DNA from: Propionibacterium sp.
GTDB taxonomy: Bacteria > Actinomycetota > Actinomycetes > Propionibacteriales > Propionibacteriaceae
Assembly: GCA_012837465.1 (NCBI GenBank)
Contig: DURG01000128.1
Coordinates: 1-15,520 of the forward strand
Length of the DNA stretch: 15,520 nucleotides
Direction of reading: 5' to 3'
The position numbers and the translations under genes are program-made. Below the pieces are notes generated by a model, which did not search any database, was not told the origin of the DNA, and saw nothing but the letters and a program-made list of their open reading frames with translations. This document shows, piece after piece, positions 1 through 6,363 of the stretch (the stretch's first letter is position 1; each line of letters begins with the position of its first letter).

Positions 1-213
1 GACCTGCGTGGCCTTGATCTCGGCTCGGCAGCGGGTCACGGTCTTGGAGTACTCGGCGCACGTGGTGCGCCATTCGCGCCCGTTGATGATGCCCTGGCCC
101 TCCTGGGTGTAGGGATCGGTGTACGGAGCCGCGGCGGCCTCGGGGGCCGGAAATGCGACGATGCCCAGCGTGGCCGCCAAGATGGCCGCCAATGCGGTGC
201 CGATGCGCTTCAT
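1..213 (-). CDS. Secreted small protein, N-terminal 71 residues (partial)
   Basis: Reading leftward from the ATG at 213, the frame stays open to the window edge (71 codons), so the C-terminus is missing. The protein begins MKRIGTALAAILAATLGIVA, a basic start plus hydrophobic core, and has an Ala-rich signal-peptidase-I-like site near residues 26-29, so it is probably exported. The visible mature part is polar and has two cysteines about ten residues apart (positions 52 and 62), which could form a disulfide outside the cell. A GAGG about a dozen bases upstream is a modest ribosome binding site. It is divergent from prfB. I do not recognise the family and propose no function beyond a secreted protein. 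Confidence 0.7.
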   Translation of the reverse strand, partial: MKRIGTALAAILAATLGIVAFPAPEAAAAPYTDPYTQEGQGIINGREWRTTCAEYSKTVTRCRAEIKATQV

Positions 214-233
214 TCAGGGAACCTCGTCCTCGT

Positions 234-250
234 CATGGGGGAATCCCATG
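234..250. repeat. Inverted repeat in the leader of the secreted-protein gene
   Basis: CATGGG (234-239) and CCCATG (245-250) form a perfect 6-bp inverted repeat around five bases. It overlaps the predicted transcription start of the leftward gene, so it could be an operator or a 5' hairpin. No regulator is evident. Confidence 0.35.
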
Positions 251-251
251 C

Positions 252-280
252 ACCATAACCCCTGCCTAGAACCCCACCAA
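252..280 (-). promoter_or_regulatory. Putative promoter of the leftward secreted-protein gene
   Basis: On the minus strand a TTGGTG (280-275) and a TATGGT (257-252) are separated by 17 bp, a good sigma70-type spacing. The predicted transcript would start near 245 and have a leader of about 32 bases. The hexamers were matched by eye. Confidence 0.45.
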
Positions 281-326
281 ACGTCACGTCGAGTGCTGCC
301 TGAGGTTCGAAACCCGGTGGGGCGGG

Positions 327-332
327 TAGAAT
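327..332 (+). promoter_or_regulatory. -10 element of prfB, leaderless arrangement
   Basis: TAGAAT ends eight bases before the GTG chosen as the prfB start. A transcript starting about seven bases downstream of the hexamer would begin at or within a base or two of that GTG. There is no Shine-Dalgarno sequence before the GTG, which fits a leaderless mRNA. No clear -35 was found. Confidence 0.5.
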
Positions 333-340
333 GGACGATT

Positions 341-1453
341 GTGGCTAACGATGATCTCTCAACCCGCCTGACCGAACTCGGCCATTCCCTCGATTCGATC
401 GAGGCCGTCGCCGACCTGGAGAAGGTCCGCGCCGAGATCGCCGACCTCGAGCAGCAGGTCGCTGCGCCGGATCTCTGGGACGATCAGGACAACGCGCAGC
501 GCGTGACCAGCCAACTCTCGGCCAAGCAGGGCGAGGTGGACCGGATCGTGGGCCTGCGCTCCCGCCTCGAGGATGCCGAGCTCATGCTCGAGTTGGCAGA
601 GGAGGAGGGCGACGCCGACACCGCCGCCGAGGTCGCCAGGGAACTCGAGAAGCTCGGCAAGGACATCGAGGCCCTCGAGGTCCGCACCCTGCTGTCCGGC
701 GAGTACGATCCCCGCGATGCGCTCATCACGATCCGAGCCGAGGCGGGCGGCGTCGACGCCGCTGACTTCGCCGAGATGCTGATGCGCATGTACCTGCGCT
801 GGGCGGACCGCCACGGCTACCCGTCGGAGGTCTACGACACCTCCTACGCCGAGGAGGCGGGCCTCAAGTCCGCCACCTTCGCCATCAAGGCGCCCTTCGC
901 CTACGGCACCCTCTCCGTCGAGCAGGGCACCCACCGTCTCGTGCGCATCTCGCCCTTCGACAACCAGGGGCGCCGCCAGACCTCGTTCGCGGGCGTCGAG
1001 GTGCTCCCTGTGACCGAGGAAACCGATTCCATCGACATCCCGGAATCCGACATCCGCATCGACGTGTTCCGCTCATCGGGCCCCGGCGGCCAGTCCGTCA
1101 ACACCACGGACTCCGCGGTGCGCATCACCCACCTGCCCACCGGCATCGTGGTGAGCTGCCAGAACGAGAAGTCGCAGCTCCAGAACAAGGCAGCCGCCCT
1201 CCGCGTGCTCCAGTCCCGCCTCTTGGAGCAGGCCCGCCTGGACCGCGAGAAGGAGATGAACGCGCTCAAGGGGGACGGCGGCAACTCGTGGGGCGCCCAG
1301 ATGCGCTCCTACGTCATGAACCCGTACCAGATGGTCAAGGACCTGCGTACCGACCACGAGGTGGGCAACCCTGAGGCCGTCTTCGACGGCGACATCGACG
1401 GCTTCATCGACGCCGGCATCCGCTGGCGCAAGAAGGCCGAGGCCGACGTCTGA
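341..1453 (+). CDS. prfB: Peptide chain release factor 2
   Basis: RF2 recognises UGA and UAA stop codons in the ribosomal A site and triggers peptide release. The 370-residue protein has the SPF stop-recognition tripeptide at about residues 204-206 and the catalytic GGQ loop (GPGGQSVN) at 249-251, at almost the same places as in E. coli RF2. The N-terminal third is the acidic helical domain. The frame could be extended upstream to 119, but the extra residues are low-complexity and overlap the divergent gene. The GTG at 341, just after a TAGAAT, gives the normal family length. There is no in-frame UGA near the N-terminus, so the autoregulatory +1 frameshift of many bacterial prfB genes is absent. 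ftsE lies 94 bases downstream, an order common in bacteria. Confidence 0.95.
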   Translation: MANDDLSTRLTELGHSLDSIEAVADLEKVRAEIADLEQQVAAPDLWDDQDNAQRVTSQLSAKQGEVDRIVGLRSRLEDAELMLELAEEEGDADTAAEVARELEKLGKDIEALEVRTLLSGEYDPRDALITIRAEAGGVDAADFAEMLMRMYLRWADRHGYPSEVYDTSYAEEAGLKSATFAIKAPFAYGTLSVEQGTHRLVRISPFDNQGRRQTSFAGVEVLPVTEETDSIDIPESDIRIDVFRSSGPGGQSVNTTDSAVRITHLPTGIVVSCQNEKSQLQNKAAALRVLQSRLLEQARLDREKEMNALKGDGGNSWGAQMRSYVMNPYQMVKDLRTDHEVGNPEAVFDGDIDGFIDAGIRWRKKAEADV

Positions 1454-1490
1454 GTCGGCGTGTCGTTTCGGTGACGCCGCCGAGGTCGCC

Positions 1491-1496
1491 TAGACT
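1491..1496 (+). promoter_or_regulatory. Putative -10 element upstream of ftsE
   Basis: TAGACT lies in the 94-base gap after prfB. A start about seven bases downstream would place the 5' end at about 1503, immediately before a small hairpin. The -35 is weak (TTCGGT at 1467-1472, 18-bp spacer). ftsE may therefore have its own promoter as well as readthrough from prfB. Confidence 0.35.
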
Positions 1497-1503
1497 CCAG
1501 ATC

Positions 1504-1520
1504 GCTGAGATTTTCTCAGC
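1504..1520 (+). promoter_or_regulatory. Small perfect hairpin in the prfB-ftsE gap
   Basis: GCTGAGA (1504-1510) and TCTCAGC (1514-1520) form a perfect 7-bp stem with a three-base loop, followed by a pyrimidine-rich stretch. It could be a weak terminator for prfB or a hairpin at the 5' end of an ftsE transcript starting just before it. The loop is tight and the stem not GC-rich, so strong termination is unlikely. Confidence 0.4.
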
Positions 1521-1547
1521 TTCTTCCCCAACCCCCGGAGTACCCCT

Positions 1548-2234
1548 GTGATCACGTTCGAGGACGTCACGAAGTTCTACCCAGGCCAGCAGCGCGCTGC
1601 CCTCCGGAACATCAACCTCGAGATCGACAAGGGCGAGTTCGTCTTCCTGGTGGGCCAGTCGGGCTCCGGCAAGTCGACGTTCCTGCGCCTCATCCTGCGC
1701 GAGTACCGGCCCACGAAGGGCACGCTGTACGTCGCGGGGAAGAACCTCGGCACGCTCCCGCAGTGGAAGGTCCCCGGCCTGCGCCGCCAGATCGGCACCG
1801 TGTTCCAGGACTTCCGCCTCCTTCCCGGCAAGACGGTCTACGAGAACGTGGCGTTCGCGCTGCAGGTCATCGGCCGCCCCGGCAAGGAGATCCGCCGCGT
1901 CGTGCCGGACACCCTCGAGATGGTGGGCCTCTCCGGCAAGGAGGACCGGCCCTGTGAAGAACTCTCCGGCGGCGAGCAGCAGCGCGTCGCGATCGCGCGC
2001 GCCTTCGTCAACCGGCCCAAGATCCTCATCGCCGACGAGCCCACGGGCAACCTCGACCCCGAGACCTCCGTCGGCATCATGAAATTGCTCGACCGGATCA
2101 ACCGCGTCGACACCACCGTCATCATGGCCACCCACGATTCATCCATCGTCGACCAGATGCGTCGCCGGGTCCTGGAGTTGCGCGACGGCGAACTCGTGCG
2201 GGACCAGGCCAAGGGCATCTACGGATCGGCGTAG
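1548..2234 (+). CDS. ftsE: Cell division ATP-binding protein FtsE
   Basis: FtsE is the cytoplasmic ATPase of the FtsEX complex, which uses ATP hydrolysis to control a peptidoglycan hydrolase at the division site. The 228-residue protein has a complete ABC ATPase set: Walker A GQSGSGKST at 36-44, Q-loop Gln87, signature LSGGEQQRV at 139-147, Walker B ILIADEP at 159-165, and the H-loop His196. It ends soon after the H-loop, as is typical of FtsE. The GTG start at 1548 has CGGAG seven bases upstream. The ftsX start lies 13 bases after the stop, so the two genes are surely co-transcribed. Confidence 0.96.
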   Translation: MITFEDVTKFYPGQQRAALRNINLEIDKGEFVFLVGQSGSGKSTFLRLILREYRPTKGTLYVAGKNLGTLPQWKVPGLRRQIGTVFQDFRLLPGKTVYENVAFALQVIGRPGKEIRRVVPDTLEMVGLSGKEDRPCEELSGGEQQRVAIARAFVNRPKILIADEPTGNLDPETSVGIMKLLDRINRVDTTVIMATHDSSIVDQMRRRVLELRDGELVRDQAKGIYGSA

Positions 2235-2247
2235 GGGAGACAAACGC

Positions 2248-3150
2248 ATGCGTCATTCACTTCGCGAGACCTGGTCCGGTCTCAAACGCAACCTCGCCAT
2301 GACGATCGCCGTGGTCGTGACGATGGCCGTCTCCCTCTCCCTCCTGGGCGCAGGCCTGCTCACCTCCATGGAGGTCGACCTGACCAAGCGCACCCTGTAC
2401 GGCAAGATCACCGTGCAGGTGTTCCTCTGCACCGAGAACACCCAGGGCGGGCGCTGCGAGCCGGGCAAGGGCACCACGGATGCTCAGCGTGACGCCATCC
2501 AGCAGACCCTTGAGGCGAACCCCGAGGTGTCCGCCGTCGAGTACGAGTCCAAGGAGGTGGCGCTGGCGGAGTTCCAGCGCGTCTTCGCGGACTCGCCGGC
2601 CGTGCACTCCCGCACGGCAGACGACATGCAGGACTCCTTCAAGGTGAGGCTGCACAATCCCGAGAACTACGCCGGCGTCTCCAGCGAGGCCCGTGGCCTG
2701 CAGGGCGTCCAGGCGGTCCAGGACCAGAACTCGATCCTGGAACCCATCTTCAAGTGGTTCGGGGCCCTCCAATGGGCCACGATCACCATGAGCGTGCTGC
2801 TACTGCTTGCCGCGGCACTGCAGATCGTCAACACCATCCGCATGGCGGCCTTCTCCCGACGGCGGGAGATGGGCATCATGCGGCTCGTCGGCGCATCGAA
2901 CATCTACATCCTGCTGCCCTTCCTCCTGGAGGCCCTCATCGCCGCGGTGATCGGCGTCGTACTGGCGGCAGGAACCCTCACCCTGGGGTACTGGTTCGTG
3001 ATCGACCAGAACGCCAGAACCTCAATCACCGCTTTACCCTGGATTGGGTGGGGAGACCTCGCGGCTGCAATTGTGTCCATTGCAGCAGTGGGTGTCGCCC
3101 TCGCCGTGATCCCCACACTGCTAGCCACCAGACGGTATCTGCGTATCTAA
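2248..3150 (+). CDS. ftsX: Cell division protein FtsX
   Basis: FtsX is the membrane subunit of FtsEX and passes the ATPase signal to an extracellular hydrolase. The 300-residue protein has the FtsX topology: a short cytoplasmic N-terminus, a transmembrane segment at about 17-40, an external domain at about 41-175, and three C-terminal membrane segments at about 176-200, 218-245 and 270-292. The cytoplasmic loop after the second segment (FSRRREMGIMRLVGAS) is the conserved coupling region. Two cysteines in the external domain (61 and 70) could form a disulfide. GGGGAGA precedes the ATG by seven bases and overlaps the end of ftsE. The M23 gene follows after ten bases, pointing to its product as the partner. 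Confidence 0.95.
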   Translation: MRHSLRETWSGLKRNLAMTIAVVVTMAVSLSLLGAGLLTSMEVDLTKRTLYGKITVQVFLCTENTQGGRCEPGKGTTDAQRDAIQQTLEANPEVSAVEYESKEVALAEFQRVFADSPAVHSRTADDMQDSFKVRLHNPENYAGVSSEARGLQGVQAVQDQNSILEPIFKWFGALQWATITMSVLLLLAAALQIVNTIRMAAFSRRREMGIMRLVGASNIYILLPFLLEALIAAVIGVVLAAGTLTLGYWFVIDQNARTSITALPWIGWGDLAAAIVSIAAVGVALAVIPTLLATRRYLRI

Positions 3151-3160
3151 GGAGACGAGC

Positions 3161-4708
3161 GTGAACTGGGACCTTCCCCCCAAGCCCACGGTTCGCATGA
3201 CGATCAACGGATTGGTCCGCGGCAGTGTCGCCGCGCTGCTGATCCTGCTCCTGGGGGTGACGGGGTTGGCGCCCGCCCAGGCTGACGAGCTCGATGATCG
3301 CCAGCGCGAACTCCAAGGCGAGATCGCCCGCCAGTCCGAAGTGATCGGCCAGGCCCAGGCCCAGCGCGACGCCGCTGCCGAGGCCGCCCGCCAGGCCCGC
3401 TCCCAGCTCGCCGATGCGGAAGCCCGCCTCGCACAGGCAGAGGCAGAGGTCCAAGCCGCTGAAGACGTCGACCGCCAGCGGGCCGCAGAACTCGCAGAGG
3501 CCGAGGCCAAGCTCGAAGCGGCCGATGAAGCACTGCGCAAGGCCGACAAGGACCTGCGGCTGGCGCGCGCCGAAGTCGCCGCCGCGAAGGCCGCCCTCGA
3601 CTCGGTGAACCGCCGCCTCAACGAAGAGATCCTGGTCACCACCCAGCACAGCACGGGGCTGGTCAACCTGGCACTCATCTTCACTGACGTTGATGCCTCC
3701 AACCTCAACCAGCGCACCCAGCTGGCCCAGACACTCATGAGCTCCTCGGCCGCCCAGCTCGACGAGCTCGAGATGCGCCGCCTCGCCCTCGAGGACGCCG
3801 AGGTGCGCGCCGACGAGGCGCAGAAGGCCGCCGATGAGGCACAGAAGGCCGCGGACGCCGCCCATGACGAGGCTGAGGCCGCCCGTCAGGCCGCCGCTGA
3901 ACAGTTGGCCGCGAAGCAGTACGCCCAGGGCCAGGCTGAGGCGCTGCGCACCGAGGTCGCGAACCTCGTGATCGCGCGGGACCAGGCAGAGGCCCAGGCC
4001 AACGAGCAGGTCGCCCAGGAACAGCGCCGCCAGCAGGCCCTCGAAGACGAGAACAGGGCGGTCGAGCGCCGCATCCAAGAGCGCATCGCAGCCGAGAAGA
4101 AGGCTGCCGCGGAGAAGGCCGCCCGCGAAGCGGAAGCCCGTCGCAAGGCCGAGGCGGACCGCAAGGCCGCGGCCGAGCGCAAGGCTGAGGCCGACCGGAT
4201 CGCCCGCGCCGCCAAGGCGTCCAAGCCGGCTGCCAAGCCCGCCCCCGCCCCCGCTGCCACCAGCAAGCCGCGCGCAGAGGCCCCGGCACCGTCGCGTTCC
4301 TCGTCCCGCTCCGCCTTCATCCGCCCCGTCCAGGGCCGACTCACCTCGAAGTACGGCATGCGACTGCACCCCGTGACGGGCATCTACAAGCTGCACGACG
4401 GCACGGACTTCGGCGCCGCCTGCGGCACGCCCATCCGCGCCGCAGCCGCAGGCGTGGTCACCGAGCGCTACTACAACGCTGGCTACGGCCACCGCCTGAT
4501 GATCGACCACGGCAAGGTCAACGGCACCTACGTGACCACCGGCTACAACCACGCCACGCACTACGTCGTCGGCGTCGGCACCCGCGTCAAGCAGGGCCAG
4601 ACCGTCGGCTACGTGGGCTCCACGGGTTACTCCACCGGTTGCCACCTCCACCTCATGGTGTGGGAGAACGGCCGCGTGGTGAACCCGATGGCCCGCTGGT
4701 TCAGCTGA
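3161..4708 (+). CDS. Secreted coiled-coil M23 endopeptidase, probable FtsEX-controlled hydrolase
   Basis: M23 (LytM-type) peptidases cut peptidoglycan cross-bridges or stem peptides using zinc. The 515-residue protein has a signal peptide ending near residue 41 (APAQA), an Ala/Glu/Arg-rich coiled coil at about 44-350 broken near 155-190, a Pro/Ala/Lys linker at about 352-383, and an M23 domain at 385-515. Zinc ligands appear intact: H412 and D416 in LHDGTDFG, and H497 in CHLHLMV, with H495 and H464 as likely catalytic histidines. Cys421 and Cys494 may pair. The layout resembles E. coli EnvC, but EnvC's LytM domain is degenerate. The GTG at 3161 is favoured by AAGGAG seven bases upstream; an ATG at 3197 has none. 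Its position ten bases after ftsX strongly suggests control by FtsEX; a direct interaction is inference. Confidence 0.9.
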   Translation: MNWDLPPKPTVRMTINGLVRGSVAALLILLLGVTGLAPAQADELDDRQRELQGEIARQSEVIGQAQAQRDAAAEAARQARSQLADAEARLAQAEAEVQAAEDVDRQRAAELAEAEAKLEAADEALRKADKDLRLARAEVAAAKAALDSVNRRLNEEILVTTQHSTGLVNLALIFTDVDASNLNQRTQLAQTLMSSSAAQLDELEMRRLALEDAEVRADEAQKAADEAQKAADAAHDEAEAARQAAAEQLAAKQYAQGQAEALRTEVANLVIARDQAEAQANEQVAQEQRRQQALEDENRAVERRIQERIAAEKKAAAEKAAREAEARRKAEADRKAAAERKAEADRIARAAKASKPAAKPAPAPAATSKPRAEAPAPSRSSSRSAFIRPVQGRLTSKYGMRLHPVTGIYKLHDGTDFGAACGTPIRAAAAGVVTERYYNAGYGHRLMIDHGKVNGTYVTTGYNHATHYVVGVGTRVKQGQTVGYVGSTGYSTGCHLHLMVWENGRVVNPMARWFS

Positions 4709-4718
4709 CACTTCGTGG

Positions 4719-4724
4719 TTTAAT
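4719..4724 (+). promoter_or_regulatory. Putative -10 element of smpB, leaderless arrangement
   Basis: TTTAAT ends six bases before the smpB ATG, and no Shine-Dalgarno sequence precedes that ATG. This suggests a leaderless transcript in addition to readthrough from the M23 gene. The hexamer lacks A at position 2 and no -35 lies at proper distance, so support is moderate. Confidence 0.35.
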
Positions 4725-4730
4725 TGCCGG

Positions 4731-5213
4731 ATGCCCAGGGAGACCGGAACCAAGCTCGTCGCACAGAACAGGAAAGCCCGCCACGATTACCACATCGGTG
4801 ACGTGTACGAGGCCGGCCTGGTGCTGACCGGCACCGAGGTCAAGACCCTGCGTGCGGGCCGTGCCACGATCGCGGAGGCCTACGCCACCGTCGACGAGAA
4901 CGGCGAAGCCTGGCTGATCAACGCCAACATTCCCGAGTACGAGTTCGGCACCTGGCGCAACCACTCGGCCAAGCGCACCCGCAAACTGCTGCTCAACCGC
5001 CGCGAGATCGACAAGATCTCACGCGCGGTCGACGACTCCGGCCGCACCCTCATCCCGTTGTCGCTGTACTTCAAGGACGGCTACGCAAAGGTTGAGATCG
5101 CCGTTGCCACGGGCAAGAAGGACTGGGACAAGCGCCACGCCATCGCCGAGCGCGACGCCAAGCGCGAGATGCAGCGCGCACTGGCCTACCGCAACAAGTA
5201 CAACGCCCGCTGA
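4731..5213 (+). CDS. smpB: SsrA-binding protein SmpB
   Basis: SmpB binds tmRNA and brings it to ribosomes stalled without a stop codon, mimicking part of a tRNA in the decoding centre. The 160-residue protein has the family's usual length and conserved landmarks: the N-terminal KLVAQNRKARHDYHI, the GTEVK motif at 34-38, the GKKDWDKR segment at about 128-135, and a basic C-terminal tail (136-160) that enters the mRNA channel. The ATG at 4731 gives the expected N-terminus. It follows the M23 gene by 22 bases, and its RNA partner ssrA lies 680 bases downstream beyond one gene. Confidence 0.96.
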   Translation: MPRETGTKLVAQNRKARHDYHIGDVYEAGLVLTGTEVKTLRAGRATIAEAYATVDENGEAWLINANIPEYEFGTWRNHSAKRTRKLLLNRREIDKISRAVDDSGRTLIPLSLYFKDGYAKVEIAVATGKKDWDKRHAIAERDAKREMQRALAYRNKYNAR

Positions 5214-5235
5214 CTGGGGTCCGGGGGAGACCCAG
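5214..5235 (+). terminator. Weak hairpin after smpB
   Basis: CTGGGGTC (5214-5221) and GACCCAG (5229-5235) can pair with one bulged G, starting directly after the smpB stop codon. There is no U-tract. It may act as a terminator in a high-GC genome, but this is only a structural match. Confidence 0.35.
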
Positions 5236-5282
5236 GGTCGATTTCAGGGGCTTTCCCGGTACTGTCCAGGCACCCGGCCGAG

Positions 5283-5288
5283 CACAAT
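5283..5288 (+). promoter_or_regulatory. Putative -10 element of the DUF1707 gene, leaderless arrangement
   Basis: CACAAT ends six bases before the ATG at 5295, and a TACTGT sits 17 bp further upstream (5260-5265) as a weak -35. No ribosome binding site is present. The spacing repeats that seen at yqgE and smpB. Confidence 0.4.
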
Positions 5289-5294
5289 GGATGC

Positions 5295-5864
5295 ATGAGC
5301 GTTCACCAGCAGTTCCCGGGCGTCAGCGATCAGCAGCGCGATCGCGCCGTCAACCATCTTCAGGCGTGCTACGCCGACAACTCGATCGACGAGACCGAGT
5401 TGGATCGACGCCTCGACCTCGCGCTCGGGGCCAGGGACCGCGTGGAACTCAACCGCTCGCTGCAGGGTTTGGCGCGCATCGCGCCTGCCGTGCTGACGAG
5501 GCCGCGCCCCGGCCAGCCCACCCCAGCCGAGAACATGGGAGCCGGCCTGACGCACCTGTCCGGTCTGTTCACCTGGTTCATCGCTCCTGCGGTGGTGAAG
5601 GCCGCCTCGCAGCCGGGCTCGCGTATCTGGTGGGAGGCCAGCCGGGCGCTCAGCCTGCAGTTGACCGCCGGGGCGGTCCTGGCGGCGGGGTTCGTGGTGG
5701 CGATCATCTTCGGCAGCGGCACGCTCCTCGGCCTGGGCTGGTTGGCCTGGTTCGTGGGCACCATCTGGTCCTCGGTGCGGGCGTTCAACGGAAAGGCCGG
5801 CACCGGCAAGGTCCAGCCGTTCCTGCTGGCCAAGCCGGAGCGGCCGAGGCCCGTACTTGGCTGA
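5295..5864 (+). CDS. DUF1707 / DUF4870-like membrane protein
   Basis: The 189-residue protein has two parts. Residues about 7-58 match the DUF1707 pattern of actinobacteria (SDQQRDRAVNHLQACYAD, then a DETELDRRLDLALGAR core), a short domain of unknown role found at the N-terminus of many membrane proteins. Residues about 85-180 look like DUF4870: a first hydrophobic stretch with THLSGLFTWFIAP, a conserved WEASRALSLQLT, then hydrophobic segments at about 123-140 and 142-160, and a positively charged tail. The ATG at 5295 lets the DUF1707 domain begin correctly; an ATG four bases earlier is out of frame. It lies between smpB and ssrA, and the ssrA promoter appears to overlap its stop codon. Function unknown. 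Confidence 0.8.
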   Translation: MSVHQQFPGVSDQQRDRAVNHLQACYADNSIDETELDRRLDLALGARDRVELNRSLQGLARIAPAVLTRPRPGQPTPAENMGAGLTHLSGLFTWFIAPAVVKAASQPGSRIWWEASRALSLQLTAGAVLAAGFVVAIIFGSGTLLGLGWLAWFVGTIWSSVRAFNGKAGTGKVQPFLLAKPERPRPVLG

Positions 5865-5869
5865 ACCGC

Positions 5870-5875
5870 TACACT
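5870..5875 (+). promoter_or_regulatory. Putative -10 element of ssrA
   Basis: TACACT lies 18 bases upstream of the mature tmRNA 5' end. A start near 5882 would leave a leader of about 12 bases, removable by RNase P. No good -35 was found. The promoter lies just past the end of the preceding gene. Confidence 0.45.
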
Positions 5876-5893
5876 GGGGATGACAACTCAACA

Positions 5894-6262
5894 GGGGGTG
5901 ACTGGTTTCGACTCGGGACGGTAGTCCCAGGAGAAGCGGGCCGAGGATCCACGTTTATCTCGTTAACGCTGCGTGGAAACCAATAAGTGCCAACAACAAC
6001 CGCACTGACTTCGCTCTCGCTGCCTGATCAGCGACCGAAGGGTCAGCCTGGATACGCCTTCGATCCAGAGCCTGGCCTCATTCAGAAGGCTTGCTGAGTA
6101 GCTTGCGTATCAGGGGCTACTCGGGACTCAACTGATGCTGGGTCCGTCTGCAACGTGCCGACGAAGATTGCAGGGACCGAGAAAGCGCTCAGGTTCGGCT
6201 GCGCCCGGAGAAGCCCTGGTTCATCTCTTGAGGACGCGGGTTCAATTCCCGCCACCTCCACC
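5894..6262 (+). ncRNA. ssrA: Transfer-messenger RNA (tmRNA)
   Basis: tmRNA with SmpB rescues stalled ribosomes and tags the unfinished protein for proteolysis. The 5' end GGGGGTGACTGGTTTCGAC is the classic tmRNA start. It pairs with CACCTCC near 6253-6259 to form a 7-bp acceptor stem with one G-U pair. The T-arm is GCGGG-TTCAATT-CCCGC (about 6236-6252). The tag frame begins with GCC at 5989 and reads ANNNRTDFALAA, ending at TGA 6025-6027; the FALAA end is the usual ClpXP degron. The discriminator A (6260) is followed by CCC, so a full CCA is not encoded and the final A must be added after transcription. The exact 3' end is uncertain by one or two bases. Confidence 0.96.
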
Positions 6263-6267
6263 CCTGT

Positions 6268-6304
6268 GCCCCTGTCAGTTCGCTGGCAGGGGCTTTGTTC
6301 TTTG
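6268..6304 (+). terminator. Intrinsic terminator of ssrA
   Basis: GCCCCTGTCAG (6268-6278) pairs with CTGGCAGGGGC (6283-6293) across a TTCG tetraloop, with one G-U pair. The stem is followed by TTTGTTCTTTG. This is a textbook rho-independent terminator starting six bases after the tmRNA 3' end. Confidence 0.9.
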
Positions 6305-6363
6305 TCCACGTCGGCGATGCCTAGCCTTCGTGCATCACGAGTTTGCCTGACAAGAAGCAATGC

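Noticed and set aside
119..340. Upstream extension of prfB to an ATG at 119
   Set aside because: The added residues do not resemble RF2, overlap the divergent secreted-protein gene, and would make the protein far longer than the family; the GTG at 341 after TAGAAT gives normal length.
341..460. Programmed +1 frameshift in prfB
   Set aside because: The frame is open with no in-frame UGA near the N-terminus, so no frameshift is needed.
3026..4753. Long minus-strand open frame opposite the M23 gene
   Set aside because: Its product is Leu/Gly/Ala-rich and low-complexity, which is what the complement of Ala/Glu-rich coiled-coil codons yields in high-GC DNA; the plus-strand protein has clear domains.
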